The position numbers were made by a program, and so were the translations under genes. 64,000 bases of DNA from Roseiarcus fermentans. GTDB lineage: Bacteria; Pseudomonadota; Alphaproteobacteria; Rhizobiales; Beijerinckiaceae. The stretch lies in the NCBI RefSeq assembly GCF_003315135.1, contig NZ_QNRK01000029.1, positions 26,372 to 90,371 on the forward strand, written 5' to 3'. The first letter of the stretch is position 1; each line of letters starts with the position of its first letter. Positions 8,737 through 17,199 of this stretch are shown here, piece after piece. Below the pieces are notes generated by a model that was not told the origin of the DNA, did not search any database, and was given only the letters and a program-made list of their open reading frames with translations.

Positions 8737-10047
8737 GTGAAGGATAAGATAATCAGGATAAGGCCAACAGAGCTGACCGACGGACTTGAATCGGAGGTGC
8801 GTTGGTACAGCAGGCGCATGTCCGCCGTCCTGAGCCGAGCCAAGGGCGCCAAAGTCTGGGACGCTGCGGGGGCGGAATACATCGATTTTCTGACCGGGTG
8901 TGGCGCGTTGAACTATGGGCACAACCCGGATCCCTTGAAGAGGGCGCTCCTCGACTACATTGAGATGGACGGAATTGTCTCCACGCTCGATTTGCGGACA
9001 AAAGCCCGAGCCGAATTCATGATCGGCTTCGAAGAGACGATCCTGCGTCCGAGGAAGCTGCAGTACAAAATGATGTTTCCCGGCCCGACCGGGACGAACG
9101 CCGTCGAGGCGGCGCTCAAGCTCGCGCGAAAAGTCACGCGGCGAACGAACGTCGTCGCCTTCACCAACGCATTCCATGGCGTGACGCTGGGTTCGCTGGC
9201 GGTCACGGCGAACCGCGCCAAGCGCGCGGGCGCGGGCGTGCCCTTGGGTCAGACGACATGGCTGCCGTACGACGGTTACTTCGGACCCTCGGTGGACACC
9301 GCGGATCTGATCGCCCAAATGGTTCAGGATCCGGGAAGCGGCATCGATCCTCCCGCCGCGTTCCTGCTGGAAACGGTTCAGGGGGAGGGCGGCGGTCTGT
9401 GCGCGTCCGCAGGCTGGCTGCGCCGCCTCTGCAAACTGGCCCGGGACATCGGCAGCCTGGTCATCATCGACGACATCCAGGCGGGATGCGGCCGGACGGG
9501 AACCTTCTTCAGCTTCGAGGACATCGGCGTCGAACCGGACCTCGTCTGTCTCTCGAAGTCCCTGAGCGGCTACGGGCTCGCCCTGTCCATGGTGCTGATG
9601 CGCCCTGAACACGACGTCTGGGCGCCCGGCGAGCACAACGGGACTTTCCGCGGCCAGAATCATGCTTTCGTCACCGCGCGGGCGGCGCTCGCCTACTGGA
9701 GAGACGAGACATTCCTGCGCCGGCTCGCGGACGCCATCGAAACGCTGGACGCCTGGATTGCGAGACTGGTCGCGAGCGACCCGTCGAGGTGGTCGGCGCG
9801 CGGTCGCGGCCTGCTTCGCGGCGTGGCTTGCGGCGACGGGGAGTTCGCCGCCCGGGTGTGCCACGAGGCTTACCAAGCCGGGGTCCTGGTGGAGACCTCG
9901 GGCGCGAAAGGCGACGTGGTCAAGTTCCTTCCCCCGCTGAACGTCTCCGCCGAGGACATGGACGATGCGCTTGGGCGCCTGGACGGAGCCTTTGCGCTTG
10001 TCGCAAACGATTATGGGCGCGGCGCCGAACTGGCTTCCGGCGATTGA
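8737..10047 (+). CDS. L-2,4-diaminobutyrate:2-oxoglutarate aminotransferase (EctB/RhbA-like)
   Basis: Class III PLP aminotransferase, 436 residues, converting aspartate 4-semialdehyde plus glutamate to L-2,4-diaminobutyrate. Family features are GCGALNYGHNP near residue 55, MFPGPTGTNAVEAALKLAR (cofactor phosphate site), NAFHGVTLGSLAVT, LETVQGEGG, IIDDIQAGCGRTGTFF (Asp binding the pyridine nitrogen) and the PLP lysine in LVCLSKSLSGYGL. The match is to the EctB/RhbA/Dat group. No ectA or ectC is present in the window, which argues against ectoine; the divergent decarboxylase points to 1,3-diaminopropane instead. The start is GTG. The 3' end overlaps the end of the convergent ABC exporter gene by 37 bases. 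Confidence 0.9.
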   Translation: MKDKIIRIRPTELTDGLESEVRWYSRRMSAVLSRAKGAKVWDAAGAEYIDFLTGCGALNYGHNPDPLKRALLDYIEMDGIVSTLDLRTKARAEFMIGFEETILRPRKLQYKMMFPGPTGTNAVEAALKLARKVTRRTNVVAFTNAFHGVTLGSLAVTANRAKRAGAGVPLGQTTWLPYDGYFGPSVDTADLIAQMVQDPGSGIDPPAAFLLETVQGEGGGLCASAGWLRRLCKLARDIGSLVIIDDIQAGCGRTGTFFSFEDIGVEPDLVCLSKSLSGYGLALSMVLMRPEHDVWAPGEHNGTFRGQNHAFVTARAALAYWRDETFLRRLADAIETLDAWIARLVASDPSRWSARGRGLLRGVACGDGEFAARVCHEAYQAGVLVETSGAKGDVVKFLPPLNVSAEDMDDALGRLDGAFALVANDYGRGAELASGD

Positions 10048-11690
10048 GCCGAGGTCGGCCGGGCGCGACCCATGAAGGCCGGCGAGCGGTTGCGTTCGAT
10101 TGAAACCACCCGACCGGCCCGCATGGTCACGACCTGGTCGGCGACCGCCAGGAACCGGTCGTCATGGGTCGCCGCGATCACGGTCACGCCGTCCCGGCGC
10201 AGCTCGGGCAGGAGTTCGGTGTAGAACCAGAGGCGCCAGTCGGGCGACTGGTCGGCTGCCCACTCGTCGAGGATCAGAAGCGGCCGCGGCCTCACGAGAA
10301 AGTCGGCGAGCGCGATCCGCCGGCGATCGGCGCGCGAGAGGCCCTCGAGGCGCATCTCGCCGGAGGGCGAAACGCTGTCCGCGACGCCGAGTCTGTCGAG
10401 GGCGGCCGGGAAGGCTGCGCGCTGGCTGGCGGTCATGCCGCAGACGACCCGACCCAGGTGGTGGTCGGACAGGATGGTGGAGCTGAGCATGCGCAGGTCG
10501 GCCGCATGGGCGGCGACCCCGTCGATGGCGATCGTCCCGCGCAAGGGATCGCGCCGCCCGGCCAGAAGGCTCAGGATCGTCGATTTTCCAGAGCCGTTAT
10601 GGCCGACAAGAAAAATGATCTCGCCCGCCTCGACTTCGAAGACGGCGGGGCCCACCCGGAATCGCGCGGCGTCTCCCTCCGTCGCATAGTCGTAGACGAC
10701 GTCGACGACCGACAGGGCGGCGAAGGGCTCGCCCCCCGCGCGCCGTGGCCGTGGCTCGCGCGGCGCGGCGTCGAGCTCGCGGGCGAGACGCAGCAGCTCG
10801 CCCGCCGCCTGGTCCGCCAGAACCAGGACCGGAAAGAACCGCACCAGGGACAGGGGCGGGAACGCCAGCACCGTGGCGATCGCGCCGAGCGCAACGCGTC
10901 GCTCGTCGGCGGCGACCAGCGGCATGGCGCAGACGATGGCTGCCGACAACGCCAGGAACATCATGTTGGCCGCCGCGACGAGGGGCGCGGAGGCGCGGCT
11001 TTGCGCCGTCCGCATGGCGCCGATCCGCGCCATTCCGGCCTGACAGGCCTCGGTCAGATAGAGCCGCGCCGCATGGGGAAAGAGCTTGAGGACAGCCACC
11101 CCCTGTCTCAGGCCTTCGACGTCGCCGCTCCACTGTTGCTCCTGCGCGCTCAGGTCTTCGCCGAGGTCGCCGCGGCTGAGGTTCGCCAGCACGAACAGGC
11201 TGAATGCAAAGGCGTAGGTGACGAAAATGGCGGCGCCGAGCATCGGCGCCAACGCGATCACGCCGGCAATCATCACCAGATGCACCGCCACGAAAAACAC
11301 CGTGTCGGTCACGACCTCCACCGAATCCCGAACGCGGGCGCCCTCGACGAGAAGCGCCAGGCGCAACCGCTCCGGCCCGAGACGCTCCACGGTTTCGGGC
11401 GCGAGTTGGGACAATCGCGCTGCAATGCGAAGCCGCAGACGCGAGACGGCGGCGAGGAACCAGGACTGAAGCCAGAGCATCGCGGCGCTTCGCAAGGCGA
11501 CAATCATCAGCACCGCCAAAGAGACGCCCACAACGAAGCGCACGCTGTCGGAATCGAAGCCGGCCCCGGCGCTCGTGCGCGCGAGCACGGTCAAGGTCGT
11601 CGCCTCGATGAGAACGGCAAGCGCCATGACCACCGCCAGGGTGGTCCAGAAGCGCGGGCGGATCGCGAACACCATGCGCAGGATATTCAT
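10011..11690 (-). CDS. PvdE/SyrD-type ABC exporter half-transporter (degenerate signature motif)
   Basis: Membrane-ATPase fusion of 559 residues: a six-helix transmembrane domain in about residues 1-300 and an ATPase domain in about 325-540. Walker A is GHNGSGKST near 363-371. Walker B with the following DEWAADQSP at about 471-483 and the segment ending in WFYTELLP is the signature of the cyclic-peptide/siderophore exporter family (PvdE, SyrD). The ABC signature is degenerate, reading LSRADRRR where LSGGQRRR is expected. The gene follows the partner half-transporter with a four-base overlap, so a heterodimer with one imperfect ATP site is likely. The cargo is unknown; the adjacent diaminopropane genes suggest a diamine-containing metabolite. 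Confidence 0.85.
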   Translation of the reverse strand: MNILRMVFAIRPRFWTTLAVVMALAVLIEATTLTVLARTSAGAGFDSDSVRFVVGVSLAVLMIVALRSAAMLWLQSWFLAAVSRLRLRIAARLSQLAPETVERLGPERLRLALLVEGARVRDSVEVVTDTVFFVAVHLVMIAGVIALAPMLGAAIFVTYAFAFSLFVLANLSRGDLGEDLSAQEQQWSGDVEGLRQGVAVLKLFPHAARLYLTEACQAGMARIGAMRTAQSRASAPLVAAANMMFLALSAAIVCAMPLVAADERRVALGAIATVLAFPPLSLVRFFPVLVLADQAAGELLRLARELDAAPREPRPRRAGGEPFAALSVVDVVYDYATEGDAARFRVGPAVFEVEAGEIIFLVGHNGSGKSTILSLLAGRRDPLRGTIAIDGVAAHAADLRMLSSTILSDHHLGRVVCGMTASQRAAFPAALDRLGVADSVSPSGEMRLEGLSRADRRRIALADFLVRPRPLLILDEWAADQSPDWRLWFYTELLPELRRDGVTVIAATHDDRFLAVADQVVTMRAGRVVSIERNRSPAFMGRARPTSAQSPEASSAPRP

Positions 11691-13363
11691 GCTTCCACAT
11701 CCGCAACGGCCGGGGACATGGTCACGATTCGTCCGTCCCGCATGTCCACCCTGACGTCGGCGCGGTCGAAATACTGGTCATCGTGGGTGGCGACGACGAC
11801 CGCGCGTCCCTCGCGCCGCCATAGGTCGAGCAGCGTCTGGTAAAAGAAGGCGCGAAACTGCGGGTCCTGGTCGGCCATGGGTTCGTCGAGCACGACCAGA
11901 GGCCGGCCCGGCGCGAGGGCGGCGACCAGGGCCAGGCGCTTTCGCTGGCCGAGCGACAGGGCTGTGGTCGTCGAGACCGAATCTCCGACGATCTCCACCT
12001 TGTCCGCAAGATGAAAGGTCGGCAGCAGGGCGCGCAAATCCTCGCCGAATCGATCCCAGAATCCGGGCCATCGGCGCAGGATGTGCGGTTCGGCCAGCGC
12101 CAGCGCGGCGAGCCGCCGCAACTCGGACGGGCGCGCCGGCCGTCCATCGACCTCGATGCGCCCGGACGCCGGCGCATAAACCCCGGCGATGAGCTTGAGC
12201 AGCGTGGTCTTTCCGCTGCCGTTCGGCCCCGTCACGAACACCACGCGCCCTGGCGAAATGGCGAGATTGACGTCCTGTGTCGCCATCCGCGGGTAGGGAG
12301 CATAGCGGTAGCCGACGTCGGACAGGACGAGGCTCTTGAACGACGCCCGCGGCGGCGCGTCGGCCCGGTCGTCGATGAAGGTCAATGCGCGGTCCGTGTC
12401 GACATCGATCTGCGCGATCCGTTCGAGGCGGCGCGAGGCGGCGTCGCCGCGCGTCAGGAGCGGCAATGCGCTGTAGGCGCTCTCGGCGCCGTCCCAGACC
12501 GCACAGAAGACGGTGAGAATGACGAACGCCGGGCTCGCGCTCCCGGTTGCCGGAAACAGGATCACCGAGGCGGCGAAAATCCAGTAGATGGAAAAATCCA
12601 TGGCGGCGATCCCCGAAACGGACACCCGGGTGAGCTGGCGCGCTGCGCCGGCGGAACGCTGTTCGGATGCAATGAGCTGGTTGGCCATGAAGTCGCCGAG
12701 CGCGTCGCGGTCGCCCTTGAGCTGGCCGAGGGCCAGGAGCAGATCGTCGAGGTTCGCCGCGAAGGCCTCTTCGGCAACGAGCGCCGTCCGGTTGAGCACG
12801 AGCGCGCGCCGGCCGACGAAATGGTACACCAGCGGGCCAACGGTCGCGAGGATCAGCGCCAGGAACGCAGCCGACAGGTCCTGGCTGATGACCGCTGCTG
12901 CGCCGATAACGACCAGGACCAGCCACTGCATTGCGCTGACCAGCAGATCGAGCGCCTGCGGCAGCAGCGACAGGTCGCGGATCGCCGCGTCGAACAGCGC
13001 TTTCGCCTGCGAACGCTCCGCCTCCCGCGGCTCGAGCGCCGCGAACACTTCGAGGACGGCGTCGGCGATTCCCGACATCACCCGCTCGACAAGCTGCGCG
13101 CCGACCCTCAGCCTCGCCAGATGGGCCGTGAACAGCGCCGCCATGGCGGCCAGGACCGCCAGCAGGTAGGGGATGGACGATTCGCCCCGCGCCCCGCGCC
13201 ACGCCGCCTGCCCGACGCCGGCGAGGACCGCGATCTGGCTTGCGCTCACGACGATGGCGAGGGCGAAGGCGAACAGCGTCAGTCGCGGCGCATAGGCGAG
13301 GCAATGCGCCGCCAGCCGCATTCCGGGCAAGTTTGGCCCGCTTCCTGCCCGGTTGCTCGCCAT
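11687..13363 (-). CDS. PvdE/SyrD-type ABC exporter half-transporter (canonical partner)
   Basis: Second half-transporter of the pair, about 558 residues from the ATG at 13363. That start is preceded by AGGGG and matches where hydrophobic sequence begins; the open frame extends upstream to 13558, but those residues are unlike coding sequence. The N-terminal part has about six hydrophobic segments; the ATPase part has Walker A GPNGSGKTT, an intact-looking signature LSLGQRKRLAL, and LVVLDEPMADQDPQFR followed by AFFYQTLL, typical of the PvdE family. The switch histidine lies in VVVATHDDQYFDRAD. Its last codons overlap the start of the downstream half-transporter. Confidence 0.85.
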   Translation of the reverse strand: MASNRAGSGPNLPGMRLAAHCLAYAPRLTLFAFALAIVVSASQIAVLAGVGQAAWRGARGESSIPYLLAVLAAMAALFTAHLARLRVGAQLVERVMSGIADAVLEVFAALEPREAERSQAKALFDAAIRDLSLLPQALDLLVSAMQWLVLVVIGAAAVISQDLSAAFLALILATVGPLVYHFVGRRALVLNRTALVAEEAFAANLDDLLLALGQLKGDRDALGDFMANQLIASEQRSAGAARQLTRVSVSGIAAMDFSIYWIFAASVILFPATGSASPAFVILTVFCAVWDGAESAYSALPLLTRGDAASRRLERIAQIDVDTDRALTFIDDRADAPPRASFKSLVLSDVGYRYAPYPRMATQDVNLAISPGRVVFVTGPNGSGKTTLLKLIAGVYAPASGRIEVDGRPARPSELRRLAALALAEPHILRRWPGFWDRFGEDLRALLPTFHLADKVEIVGDSVSTTTALSLGQRKRLALVAALAPGRPLVVLDEPMADQDPQFRAFFYQTLLDLWRREGRAVVVATHDDQYFDRADVRVDMRDGRIVTMSPAVADVEA

Positions 13364-13604
13364 GGCCCCTAAGTCCTCGAGTCCCGGCGGTCTCGGGGGA
13401 GGCTGGTCATGGCGAAGCGCGCCGCTGGCGCCGCTGTTTCCGGGATTGTCGGCGCCCGGCCTGGGATCGCGCGCCCTGCGTCGGTCGAGGGCGTTCGGCG
13501 CAGGCGAAATCTGCCGCCGGCATGGCGCCGACACAGCGCATTCCGTTCCGAAACCCACGCCGGACGGATTTCGTGACGAAACACAGCGAGCGTGTCGAGT
13601 CCGT

Positions 13605-13865
13605 TCATGGGACGGCCTTCATCTGGCGTTCGACGATGCGACCGAAATCGAGCGGACCCTGTCGGCGACCTCGAGATAACGGGAATCGTGGGACAGGGCG
13701 ATGACGGTCCTGGCCGCTCGTCGCGATGACCGGGACAATCGACCGGGAAAGCCGCTCGCCGAACACGGGGTTCCGGTCGGCCGCCCATGGTCGAGCGCGC
13801 AGGAGAGGCCGGTTGTCGGCGAGCCGCGACGTTCGCCGCCGCTGCGCGAGCGTCGGCGTCCGTCA
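13605..13865 (-). pseudogene. Relic of a third PvdE-type ABC exporter (C-terminal ATPase fragment, several frameshifts)
   Basis: Translated on the minus strand in shifting frames, this stretch gives in order a QRRR signature-like end, LADNRPLL, WAADRNPVFGERLSR, RTVIALSHDSRYLEVADRV and LDFGRIVER before a stop at 13605-13607. These line up one after another with the Walker B/D-loop (DEWAADQDP-FR), the switch histidine (TVIA-SHDDRYF--ADRV) and the C-terminal end of PvdE-type ATPases such as the two intact genes next door. At least two frame changes interrupt it and the upstream part is gone. A TGA/ATG overlap at its 3' end recalls the four-base overlap between the two intact copies. Confidence 0.7.
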
Positions 13866-13885
13866 GGCGGACAGCTTGCGCCCGC

Positions 13886-14086
13886 TCAGCCTTGCTCGGG
13901 CGTCTCGCCCGCCGCGCGCGCGGCCCTGATCAGGGCCGTGAGCTGGCGCCGCAGCGCCGGGCCCTGGACCTGCTGGATATCGTAGCGATCGCGTCGAAGC
14001 GCGTTGACCATCTCCGCGAGCGTCGCGAAGCGTCCCGACCTCGCGAGGTGAAACGCCCGCTCCAAAGCCGTCATCGTCTGTTCCAT
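13886..14086 (-). CDS. Small conserved hypothetical protein (66 aa)
   Basis: A 66-residue soluble protein that begins MEQTMTALERAFHLARSG and ends with RAARAAGETPEQG. The pattern of an ERAF-LARSG start, a central segment with a tyrosine (YDIQQVQGPAL) and a basic C-terminal helix (LRRQLTALIRAAR) resembles small proteins common in Hyphomicrobiales, which have no assigned function to my knowledge. The codon use fits a real gene better than neighbouring reading frames. An upstream in-frame extension to 14246 exists, but its residues are low-complexity Arg/Gly sequence and are probably not coding. It lies just upstream of the exporter relic and is divergent from the desaturase gene. Confidence 0.6.
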   Translation of the reverse strand: MEQTMTALERAFHLARSGRFATLAEMVNALRRDRYDIQQVQGPALRRQLTALIRAARAAGETPEQG

Positions 14087-14354
14087 ACCGGCGACCCTGG
14101 CGGGGGTTTGCGCCTTTTGCGAGGCCCGCTGGAGCGCCGGCGACGGAGCGACCGGCGCCCGTGTCCGAACGCCCGAGGGCGCGACTTTCCACGACCGCCG
14201 CGGAAAACCGGCTTCGCGTCTTCATGCCGCCCCGATTGTGAGGCAAAGGCGAGTTGCGACATGCGGCGACAGGCCCACTTGCCGCAGGCGCAGTCGACTC
14301 CCGCCGTTCGACGCGAAGATTCCGTTCGAACGGCGCGGTCGGAGTTTTCCAATC

Positions 14355-15407
14355 ATGTCAATGCAGACGACCGCCGTGCGGCTCGCGGCGCGCGACTGGG
14401 CGCAGGCGCTCGGCCCTTACCGCAAGGCGGACGCCGGGCGGGCGGTTCTCGAACTCGCGGTCACCTTCGCGCCGTTCGCGGCGCTCTATGCGGCGATGCT
14501 CGTCGCCGTCCAGCACGGCCTCGTCTTGCTCGCATTCGCGCTGACGCCGTTCGCCGCCGGGCTCCTCGTGCGCCTGTTCATGATCCAGCACGACTGCGGG
14601 CACGGCGCCTTCTTCCCCAACAAGCACGCCAATGCGTGGGTCGGCCGGGCGATCGGCGTCCTGACCATGACGCCTTACGATCACTGGCGGCGCAGCCACG
14701 CCATCCACCACGCGACGTCGGGCAACCTCGACCGGCGCGGGATCGGCGACATCGATACGCTGACGGTCGGCGAGTACTTTTCCCGATCCTGGCGCGGTCG
14801 GCTGGCCTACCGGCTCTATCGCAACCCGCTGGTGATGTTCGGCCTCGGCCCCGCCTATCTGTTTCTGATCGAGAATCGCCTGCCGATCGGTTTCCTGCGC
14901 AAGGGGGCGATGCCGTGGCTCAGCGCGCTCTCCACCAACGCCGGGATCGCGCTGGCGGCGGGACTGCTGATCTGGGGCGCGGGCCTGGCGCCGGTCCTTA
15001 TCGTCCATCTGCCGATCGTCGTCCTCGGCGCGACCGCCGGCGTGTGGCTCTTCTACGTCCAGCATCAGTTTCAGGGGACGACCTGGGAGCGGTCGGCCGG
15101 CTGGAGCCAGCCGGAGGCGGCGCTCGCCGGCAGTTCGCTCTACGAATTGCCGCCGCCGCTCGACTGGTTCTCAGCCAACATCGGCATCCATCACGTGCAC
15201 CACCTGTCGAGCGGCATCCCCTTCTACCGGCTGGGGACGGTGTTGCGCGACCATCCGGACCTGGCGAAAGTCGGACGCCTGAGCCTCCGCGACAGCCTCG
15301 GCTGCGTTCGGCTCGCCCTCTGGGACGAGGGAAAGCGCAGGCTGGTGTCGTTTCGCGAGGCCCGCGCCTCGCGGCGTCTCGCCGAGCCGCGCGCGGCGGC
15401 GCGGTAG
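14355..15407 (+). CDS. Membrane fatty acid desaturase
   Basis: Integral membrane di-iron desaturase of about 350 residues. Three histidine boxes are visible: HDCGH near residue 80, HAIHH near 115, and HHVHH near 280, with pairs of hydrophobic segments between them. This is the standard metal-ligand set of acyl-lipid desaturases such as those related to DesA/DesC. The ATG at 14355 (MSMQTT) was chosen because the in-frame sequence upstream from 14238 is rich in Arg and Cys and unlike coding. The gene stands alone on the plus strand. Its role in the neighbouring metabolite module (for example, a fatty-acyl tail) is only a possibility. Confidence 0.88.
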   Translation: MSMQTTAVRLAARDWAQALGPYRKADAGRAVLELAVTFAPFAALYAAMLVAVQHGLVLLAFALTPFAAGLLVRLFMIQHDCGHGAFFPNKHANAWVGRAIGVLTMTPYDHWRRSHAIHHATSGNLDRRGIGDIDTLTVGEYFSRSWRGRLAYRLYRNPLVMFGLGPAYLFLIENRLPIGFLRKGAMPWLSALSTNAGIALAAGLLIWGAGLAPVLIVHLPIVVLGATAGVWLFYVQHQFQGTTWERSAGWSQPEAALAGSSLYELPPPLDWFSANIGIHHVHHLSSGIPFYRLGTVLRDHPDLAKVGRLSLRDSLGCVRLALWDEGKRRLVSFREARASRRLAEPRAAAR

Positions 15408-15501
15408 CGCGTCTGGCGCCGAGGATTTGCCGGCAAGGGGCCGACGCCGGCGCAAACGGAAGCGCCGACCCGGGACGCGTTCCGGCTCAGCGGCCTGCCG
15501 C

Positions 15502-17196
15502 TTACGCGTCGTTGCCGAAGCGTTGCGGCAGGGGGATGGGACCGGCGTCGCCGTCGGCCTCCCGTTCGACGCGCCTGCGACCCGGGGCCGGGACGGCCGG
15601 CGGGTCGGAAGGCGTCTTGCGCAGCGAAACGGTCAAGCTTGGCGCGCCTCGGGTTCTGCCGAATCCGTCGATCACTTCGAACCCGGACGCCGCATTGAAG
15701 GTGTGGACGCCGAACCGGTCGCTCGTGATCCTGGCGACCTGCGTCTGTTCGAGACCGGCGCGGTCGATTCGGTCGATGCGCCAAAGGGCGATCGCCGAGC
15801 CATAACTGGGCGAGCAGTCCTGCACGGGCCGCAGGCGCTCGCCGCGGAAGGCGATGACGCCGCCGCCCGAGCGCGCGGCGCGCGCGTCGAGAACGACCGG
15901 ATTGTCGGCGCAGGGGCGCCAGGGTCCGCGGATGTCGGGCGCGTAATAGGCATTGAGGACGTCCCAGCCGGTGGAGCGCCTGACCCGCGTCGCGGCGAAC
16001 ATCCACCAGCCTTCGCCGTCGCGCATCACGGTCGCGTCATAGGCGGCGACGCCTTCGAGGAGCGTGGCTTCCCGCCGCCAGCGAAACGGAAAATCGACCG
16101 CGCGATAGAGGTCGACCCTGGCCCGGTCGCCCGATTCCGGGATCATCCAGACGGCGCCGTCGCTCTCGAACACGTGTGGATAGGACAGGTGGCAATCGTC
16201 CTCGAGCGCAGGGCGGGGGGGCGAGAGAGCGCCGTCGTCCTCGAACATGGCGACGGCGATGCGGCCGCGCAGTGTAGCGAATGAAAACTCCTCCATGAAT
16301 ACGGCCGTGCGGCCGCGGTGGCGCAACACGAAAGGGTCGGCGAAATAGCGGCGCCCGTCGTCGGGCACGACCGCGAAATCGCCGTCCCGCCCCTCGATCA
16401 GGCCGACGCCCCCGGTCTTGCGCCAGGCGACCGACCACTGCTCGCGCCCGGCCAGCCGAAGCGACAGATAGCGGTTCACTTTCCAGGCCAGGCTCGAGGC
16501 CACGAAGGCGAGGGACCCGGCGACGGAAGCGTCGCGGCGCGGCGGCGTGAGGCGCCGCGTGACCGGAATCGGCTGCCGCTCGAGCGCCTTGATCACCAGT
16601 TCGACGGCGATCGAGCAGGCATTGTCGATGGCGTGCAAGAGGACCTTGCGATCCGCCAGCGCCGGCGTCGCCGTCACGCTGTCGAGGGGGCGCTCGGCGT
16701 CGTCGATCGCGATGACGATCCGGCGGTTGTCGAGCAGCGCCGACACGAGGCCGATCTCGCCCGGCATCCCGTCGAACAGCGGCGTCAGCACGCGCCGGCC
16801 GCCGGGACACAGGCGTCCCGTGCAGTCGATGGCGGAATCGAAGCCGTGGCCTCTCTCGATGTCCGCAATCGGCAGCGATGCGATTTCAGCCGCGTCCACC
16901 GTGTCGACGGCTGCGCCGGACGGAATCCGGTAGAGGATGCGCTCGAGTTCGAACGCCACCCGGCAGGCGGCGGGTAGACGGACGGCGTTGTCGAGGGCGA
17001 GGAGAAGCACCGCGACGTCGTAACGGACGCGCAGGGCCTCGATCAGCCACAGGTGCCAGCGCAGAACGCCGCCCTTGTCGAGCGCGATGGTCACGAGCCG
17101 CCGATCTTGTCCTGGGTCCGACCGGACCGTGCCTGGGACGGGCTGTTGATGCGGATTCATGTTGCGCTCTCGCCCGCTGATGAGAATGTGGTTCAA
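15502..17196 (-). CDS. GINT1-like glycosyl transferase with formyltransferase-like N-terminus
   Basis: A 564-residue protein without clear membrane segments. About residues 35-235 resemble a formyltransferase-type fold opening (LVTIALDKGGVLRWHLWLIEAL), followed at about 290 by a domain with YFADPFVLRHRGRTAVFMEE, then CHLSYPHVFESDGAVWMIPE and DATVMRDGEGWWMFAA. The second domain matches the five-blade propeller-like region of the glucosamine inositolphosphorylceramide transferase 1 (GINT1) family, which is often found in bacterial polysaccharide loci. Substrates are not known from sequence. The ORF begins at an ATG at 17196, with a second Met at residue 12. It follows the methyltransferase gene on the same strand. 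Confidence 0.65.
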   Translation of the reverse strand: MNHILISGRERNMNPHQQPVPGTVRSDPGQDRRLVTIALDKGGVLRWHLWLIEALRVRYDVAVLLLALDNAVRLPAACRVAFELERILYRIPSGAAVDTVDAAEIASLPIADIERGHGFDSAIDCTGRLCPGGRRVLTPLFDGMPGEIGLVSALLDNRRIVIAIDDAERPLDSVTATPALADRKVLLHAIDNACSIAVELVIKALERQPIPVTRRLTPPRRDASVAGSLAFVASSLAWKVNRYLSLRLAGREQWSVAWRKTGGVGLIEGRDGDFAVVPDDGRRYFADPFVLRHRGRTAVFMEEFSFATLRGRIAVAMFEDDGALSPPRPALEDDCHLSYPHVFESDGAVWMIPESGDRARVDLYRAVDFPFRWRREATLLEGVAAYDATVMRDGEGWWMFAATRVRRSTGWDVLNAYYAPDIRGPWRPCADNPVVLDARAARSGGGVIAFRGERLRPVQDCSPSYGSAIALWRIDRIDRAGLEQTQVARITSDRFGVHTFNAASGFEVIDGFGRTRGAPSLTVSLRKTPSDPPAVPAPGRRRVEREADGDAGPIPLPQRFGNDA

Positions 17197-17199
17197 TAT

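Noticed and set aside
8737..10047. Ectoine synthesis (EctB)
   Set aside because: The aminotransferase is EctB-like, but no ectA or ectC is adjacent, and a diaminobutyrate decarboxylase is. 1,3-diaminopropane is the better reading.
13369..13788. A 139-residue minus-strand protein
   Set aside because: It is a frame through the decayed exporter gene; the recognisable ATPase motifs lie in other frames, so this is not an intact gene.
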